Source: Cryptomeria japonica
Taxonomy: Eukaryota > Streptophyta > Pinopsida > Cupressales > Cupressaceae
Length of the DNA stretch: 64,000 nucleotides
Reading direction: 5' to 3'
NCBI RefSeq assembly: GCF_030272615.1
Contig: NC_081405.1
Span: 606,766,677 to 606,830,676 of the forward strand
Part shown: one piece after another, positions 58,667-64,000 of the stretch
Numbering within the stretch: position 1 is the stretch's first letter
Layout: each line of letters begins with the position of its first letter
The notes under the pieces: generated by a model
The model's database searches: none
Seen by the model: only the letters and a program-made list of their open reading frames with translations
Told to the model about the DNA's origin: nothing
Program-made: the position numbers and the translations under genes

Positions 58667-59260
58667 CTTTTAGGGTATATATATATATATACACTCACAT
58701 ATATTGTATTGAATTGTATTGGTTTCTCATTTTTTCACTACATACATACATACATAGATTCATATATATGCATTCTTTTTCTTTCATTTAAATTACATTT
58801 ATATGTATATATATTAATATGTATACATGCATACATATAGGTATGTATATATAGATACTTGTATATATACATATTTATGTTGTTTTCTCATTTTTTTTTT
58901 GTGTGTGTGTGTTTTTGTATCTCATTTCCTTCTTTTTGGTTTCCTCTTTCTTTATTCTCTTCTTTTTATTTTGGGTATAGTTTTTGGTCTAGAATTTATT
59001 GTTTTTATTTATCTTTTTTTATCTCTTTTACTTTTCCCTTTTTCCATCCTTTTTATTATTATTATTGTTATTTTTATTTTTATTTTTTCTTATTTGTATT
59101 ATTATCATTTATAGTTTTTTTTCTCCCCTTTAGTTCCTTCTTTCATTCCTCTCCTTCCTTGCACTGTGTGCTCCCTTTCCACATCCCTTTTCTTTTATAT
59201 TGCCTTTCCTTAGTCTGCAATCTATCTTCTATCTTTTTAACAACTCTCTCATCTTGATGA
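58667..59260. repeat. microsatellites and T-rich low-complexity sequence
   Basis: TA run at about 58676-58690, ACATACATAC units at 58741-58756, TATATGTATA-type units to 58880, then a T run followed by GTGTGTGTGT near 58890-58912 and a TTTTATTATTATT region to 59100. Long frames here are only low-complexity. Confidence 0.85.
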
Positions 59261-60840
59261 TGGATCATGGAGTGTCATATGAAACATTGATGCAAAAAAA
59301 AGCTCACACAGTTGAATCCAGAAAGACAACTACTATCATTATGGAATATGTAAGTCTAACATCTCAAAATTTAAAATATTTCAAGTTTTTTTATTCATTT
59401 ACCTAACAATTATTAATAAGCTAACATTTTGATAACTTTTAGCTTATATGTAAGAAAAAGTGACAACAATTTTTCTCTTTGTCATTAGAGTATTGGGATG
59501 AATGGTTTTTATTGAGATGAAGAAGTTTTTATGCTTATCACCAATTCTTTTGGATAATACTTTGTTGTTGATTCAGCCACTAAATTCAAAAAGTGTCTAT
59601 TGTTTACTAGATTTTGTATGCTTATGGAGAAAGAAACAAATCCTTACAAGTATTAACTTATTTTCACAACTCAGTGATTGGGTGAAGTAAATTGAACTTA
59701 AAAACGCTTAAATAAATTTCCTTTGTTCCTGTGAATGAAAAATTCACTAGTATGTTTCCACACACCCCCGAGTATTTTCCTTGTTTTGTGTTGGACTTCG
59801 AAAATTTGATTATATCGAGCAATGTGGTGTTGTGGTGGATTTTGTGGGGCCCTTTTCTAGTGAATTTGCATCGTGTGTCCACGTGTTCGATTCCCACTTC
59901 GTGAACAGCACTCCTTGAGCTCCTAATAGTACATAGTCCATGTGGCTTCCCCAAGGGACTCTCAAGGTTTTCAATGAGCGGAGCATCTCTTTTCCATGTT
60001 GTGTTGCCACATGTTCAATGGTCGGTGTCATAGTTTTATTTTTAGGGTCTGCACCTTTGCCAAGAATGGAGATTGTTAGCAACACCAGATGATAAGAGAG
60101 AATTAATGTATGATGTAGACAATCAATTGAAATACCATGGAGATGCACAAACTTCAATTGCATGTCCAAACACATGTATGGAGGTTAGAATTTGTTGAAT
60201 GCTAAAGGGGAGAAGGCTTCCCACAAGTCACACTCAGAAACAAGTTAACATGGCATATACATGAGAGAAAGCCACAAAACATACACAAATCTTCAAGAGA
60301 AGTGAAAGAGCATAGAGTAGCTCAAGCCAACAGGGAGAACCCTATACAATGACGCTTAGCATCCTATATATAGAAAATTGGTCACACGGAGGAGACCATT
60401 GGTCAAAGAGGGGAAGCCTTGAACCTAGCATATGTAGAGGAATGTTAGTCCAAAAAGGTGGGGAAATGTACAGATCTGACATGGAGGAATGCAAGACACT
60501 CATCCATACCCCTGACAAGGCAATCCCAAGAAGGAAAGCACTTCTATCTAAGGTAGATTGTCTAACATTCCAAAATTAAAGCATGTAGACCAATGAAGGC
60601 CATTAAGTAACCATAAATAAGAATGGCCTTGGATTCCACTTGATGGCAATCCTACAAAAAACATTAAATGTGCCCTTGTAGCTCCATGAATGAAAGTAGA
60701 CAAGTTGTAGGGTTTGGTTGAGCATTAAGAGCCTTGAGTATTGATCACGTCATCTGGAAGTGTCACAAGTCATCGGAAGTCGGACGTCAGGTCATCAAGA
60801 AAATGCTTGAAGGGGAAAGGTTCCAAGATTTTGGGGTTTG
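59261..60840. other. no gene recognised
   Basis: Mixed sequence without a supported gene. A TGTTAGCAACACC at about 60073, preceded by AATGGAGAT, could be an LTR start, but no partner copy is in the window. A short plus frame at 60349-60579 has no known domain. Confidence 0.4.
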
Positions 60841-61090
60841 AAAGGAGGGAGGAAAGGGAGGAAAGGAGGTCCAAAAACCTAGGGTTTTGAGATTCCAAGA
60901 TCTGGGAGGAAGGAGGAAAGGAGGTCCAAAAACCTAGGGTTTTGAGATTCCAAGATCTGGGAGGAAGGAGGAAAGGGAGGAAAGTAGGTCTGGAAACCTG
61001 AGGTTTTGAGATTTCAGGGTCAGAAAAGAAAGGAGGAAAGGTCTGGAAACTTGGGGTTCAGAAAGGAGGAAAGGGAAGAAAGGAGATCAA
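60841..61090 (+). repeat. purine-rich tandem repeat, about four units of 53-64 bp
   Basis: Units contain GGAGGAAAGGAGGTCC, then AAAACCTAGGGTTTTGAGAT and CCAAGATCTGGGAGG. Starts of the TCCAAAAACC or TCTGGAAACC part are at 60871, 60926, 60990 and 61043. Strongly biased to purines on the plus strand. Confidence 0.85.
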
Positions 61091-61392
61091 CTCGAATTGC
61101 CTCCTGACAAGATAACACTTAACATTTCACGATTCCATTGGTTTTGTCCTTGATCAACTGGGGTAGTTCTAGTCCATGGAACATATCTCTTATCAGTTCT
61201 CACTGATGGACCAAGGGTGTCACAAAATAACAACATTTTAGCGACCTCTACAAGATGCTTGCTTCCTAAGCATGAAATCCAAAAGCCTTAAGCATCCATT
61301 GGGCATTAGGTCACTGGATGCCAACACTTGGAGAGAAATTAGAAAATAGAGCATACATTCTCTTAAGGAGAATGCAACAGGTGCAAAAGCAC
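61091..61392. other. no gene; 3' flank of element F pol
   Basis: Downstream (minus strand) of element F integrase. CAAGGGTGTCACA near 61208 might hold an LTR edge (TGTGACACC on the minus strand), but I could not confirm it. Confidence 0.35.
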
Positions 61393-62260
61393 TTATGAAA
61401 GAAAAACAAGCTCTGGTCTAATATTTACATTGTCATCAAGACCCTCTTTAGGAGTAAGGCTTGAGATGAATCCCATTGAATGGGATTGCAAGAACTTCAC
61501 CATCAAACCTAGAGATATGAAATGCATTAGTGTCCTTGCAACTGGTGATGACATATGGACCACTCCAGATAGCTCGAATTTGGAGTCTTGTCCAACTTTG
61601 GTTATGTCTGCATCCCACTTGAGAACTAGATCTCCCTCTTTGAAGACCCTATTAGTAGCATTTGTGTCAAATTTTCTTTTGACCTCCTCTTGATGAGCCT
61701 CAAGCATATGCATAGCCTTACTTCTAACCTTTTCCAACTCCATTAGTTCAGCTAGCCTTACTGTTGTGGCATCATTCTCAGTCAATTCCAATTGATGTGC
61801 TAGTTCAAGAGAGGGTAACTCTAGGGATGATCAGAATCTTGATTCCTTCCCATATACCAGAATGAAAGGGAAGTTACCAATTGCCCTCTTGGATGTGATT
61901 TTGTCAACCCATAAGGTTGTTCTCAACTTAGCATGCCAAGACCTCTAATTATCTTCAATGGTTCTTGTGATTATCCTAACGAGGTTCTTGTTGGAAGACT
62001 CGGCTAAGTCATTACCCTGAGGGTAGTAATTTGATGATGTCTTTAAGTATATACCATGATTAACTAACCAAGCACTGATTTGGGTTCCAACAAATGCCTT
62101 GGTATTATCTGATATGATGGTGGAGGGGACATTGAATCTTGTCACAATTGCATCAAGGAATTCCAACACTAGAAGGTGGATTTATCATGTCAATCAAATC
62201 TAAACCCCATTGTGCGAATGGATGATATTCTTGAATAGGGTGGAGAGTCGGAAGGGTGGC
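61393..62260 (-). pseudogene. element F integrase core and C-terminus (Ty3/gypsy)
   Basis: The core has GLDLIDMINPPS near 62200, then jumps to VLEFLDAIVTRFNVPSTIIS; about 40 residues between are missing, a deletion. DNTKAFVGTQISAW and YYPQGNDLAESSNKNLVRII give the second and third catalytic acids. After a frame change, the C-terminal part (61791-61393) has ELTENDATTVRLAELMELEK, VRSKAMHMLEAHQEEVKRKF and VFKEGDLVLKWD. No antisense gene is visible here. Confidence 0.88.
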
Positions 62261-62272
62261 TAGCCTTTGCTT

Positions 62273-62800
62273 TCAAGAGAAGAAAGCACATTTCTTGGAA
62301 TTCCTCACCCATCTATGTGAGTCACTAAATAAGTTTGGCCAGCAATAACCAACCCTCATTAATTTGATAGCAATAGCCCTTACAAAGAAGTGCCCCCCCG
62401 AAGAGTCATCATGATATTCTTCTAATAATCTGCTGACTTGGTTGTGCTCAATACACCTTAGTAAGACTCCATTAAAGTCTCTTCTAAAAAGTGTGGCATC
62501 CATTAAGACATAGGAAATGGATTGCAACCTGAAATGTCTTCTTTTCATCCTATCTAGACCCTAGGGATATCTACCTTCCATTAAGAATGTGGTCATGTCA
62601 CTCACCCAGCTGAATTGAGTGTTGCTGCTAATTGGTTGATCCTCTTGTAATACAAAGGTGACCTTTGAAGGAGTCTCAAAATATGACACAAATCGTTCAC
62701 ATAGACCCTTGCCTCTTACAAGTTTGGTGATCTTGATTTGGATGTCATATTCCATGACCTTTCTATCCATCCAACGCTCTTCTCACTTATGTCCTTGTTT
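62273..62800 (-). pseudogene. element F RNase H end and integrase zinc region
   Basis: WVSDMTTFLMEGRYP and ISYVLMDATLFRRDFNGVLL lead into an HHCC-type zinc site: EEYHDDSSGGHFF, then KKCAFFS. MDRKVMEYDIQIKITKLVRG is the end of the RNase H connection. Confidence 0.8.
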
Positions 62801-64000
62801 AGAAGGAAATCCTTGATGCTTGCATGTGGAACTAGAGTTGGATCCTATTGTTAAACAACATGTATCTAAACTTCCTCAATGCTCTTACAACTATGAAAAC
62901 TTTCTTTACTACATAGCTATACCTAAGCTCGTAATTCTTTAATCCATCACTGAAGAAGGCAATGAGCTGCTCCAAATTATCAGTGTTCAGTTATGTCAAG
63001 AGAACTGAGATATTGGATTTTCCTTCGAAGGTATAGAGGATAAAATCCTTTTCATAGTTAGGATTCACAAGAGTAGGGGCCTGAGTAACTACTTGCTTAA
63101 CTTCTTCAAATCCATCATTCCCTTCCTTGGTCCATCTAAAATCCAATTTTATCTTTAGCATGGAGGTGAGGGGTTTTACCATGGTGGCGAGGTTGGGAAT
63201 GAACCTCCTCACAAAGTTGATCCTACCAAGGAAACTCTATAATCTTTTCTTGTAGGGAGTAGACGGGAATTAATAGCCTCCACTCACTCTGGATCAATGG
63301 CTAAGCCTTCTTTAGATACAATGTGTCCTAAAAATCTTCCTTGATCAATAGAAAATACACATTTTCTTGGGTTCAAGGATGCACCATATTCCCTACATTT
63401 CATGAACACCTACTCAAGATGACCAAAATGATTAGTTACATGCTTTGAATAAACAGTTATATCATCAAGGTATATAAGCACAAACTTTGCTAATGCGCCC
63501 TTGAAAGCCATGTCCATTGCTCTTTGAAATGTGGCACCTGCATTGGTTAGCCCAAAAGGCATATTACAATAAGCATAGGTACCCCACTTAATAGTAAATG
63601 TAGTCTTGTATTGGTCTGACTCTTGGACCAAAATCTAATTGTAGCCTAAATACCTGTCCAAAAATGAAAATCTTTATGAGTTATTGACCCTTTATAGAAT
63701 TTATTCCATGGACGGAAGGGGAAAATGATCCTTAAGGAAGGCTCTATTGAGATCCCTAAAGTCTATACATAGTCTGATTTCCCCATTCTTCTTCCTTACA
63801 AGGACAAGGTTAGCCACCCAAGAGGAGTGTTTGATAGGGAAAATGATATTGGCTTCTATGAGTTGGTTAATTCCTTTCTCATTAGTGGATCAATTTTGGG
63901 GTTTATCAGCCTTTTCTTTTGTCTAACTGGTTTTGCATCCGAGTTTAGTTATATAGTAAGGGGTGGCCTAGGGTCAAAACCCTTCAAATCTTCGTAAGTC
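62800..64000 (-). pseudogene. element F reverse transcriptase and RNase H, cut by window edge
   Basis: Minus strand from the window end: a decayed NLVLVRKKNGEIRLCIDFRD segment near 63760, YKTTFTIKWGTYAYCNMPFG, LTNAGATFQRAMDMAFKGAL and the catalytic YLDDITVYSKH near 63460. Then RRFIPNLATMVKPLTSMLKI and an RNase H start (APTLVNPNYEKDFILYTFEG) at 63212-62991. The YLDD box is intact; stops lie near 63408, 62990 and elsewhere. Clearly Ty3/gypsy; I saw no lineage marker such as a second RNase H between RNase H and the integrase zinc region. Confidence 0.9.

Noticed and set aside
58827-59257. Plus-strand frames rich in Phe, Tyr and Leu that look like membrane proteins
   Set aside because: They come from T-rich low-complexity DNA with microsatellites; no family motif is present.
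59864-59890. tRNA-like T-arm sequence GTTCGATTCCCAC
   Set aside because: No matching acceptor, D or anticodon arms around it, so not a tRNA gene.
60073-60100. Possible copia LTR start TGTTAGCAACACC after AATGGAGAT
   Set aside because: No pol upstream and no second copy in the window; kept only as a remark.

Overview
This window is repetitive plant nuclear DNA. I found no confident host gene. It is filled almost entirely with LTR retrotransposons nested inside each other and inside older non-LTR elements. A large-genome seed plant fits, and a conifer or other gymnosperm is my best guess. The reasons are the very long decayed elements, the nesting depth, and a fragment that looks like the C-terminal end of a Penelope-like element with a GIY-YIG domain (about 39.8-40.0 kb), a class known in plants mainly from conifers. 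The species is inference only.

Layout. 1-890: end of a Ty1/copia element (RNase H, polypurine tract, start of its 3' LTR). 1840-22042: an old L1-type LINE, split by an apparent solo LTR (TSD TGGTC), which is itself split by element A (2762-21050, + strand, TSD GTTAT). A is an 18.3 kb Ty3/gypsy Tat/Ogre-like element with both LTRs. Its order is Gag, protease, G-patch, RT, RNase H, second (archaeal-type) RNase H and integrase, with an antisense plant-mobile-domain (PMD) gene downstream of pol. 24222-38361: element C (+ strand, TSD GCCAT), a 7.2 kb Ty1/copia element. Its protease region is split by element E (26739-33666, minus strand, TSD AGGAT), an LTR element without recognisable pol that carries a 1,074-codon reading frame of unknown function. 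39757-40027: Penelope-like fragment. 40323-58661: element B (minus strand, TSD AATCT), a second Tat/Ogre-like element, again with an antisense PMD gene but with almost no Gag. It is split by element D (49948-57214, minus strand, TSD TTCCA), a Ty1/copia relative of C. 61393-64000: part of another Ty3/gypsy pol (element F, minus strand).

How the parts relate. A and B share primer-binding site, domain order and antisense PMD, so they belong to one lineage. C, D and E share an initiator-methionine-type primer-binding site and a nearly identical 23-bp box ending at the 3' LTR, so C/D-type enzymes probably mobilised E. All pol genes seen are broken by stops, shifts or lost catalytic residues. In the B pol and E reading frames most in-frame stops are TAG, as expected from decay of methylated CAG.

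The most unusual signals are: the E reading frame with a gag-like protein carrying four zinc knuckles; a repeated TTAGCGCTATTGTT-like motif in the leaders of both the sense and the antisense transcription units of A, in the same relative orientation; the antisense PMD gene recurring in A and B; and non-canonical LTR termini in D.
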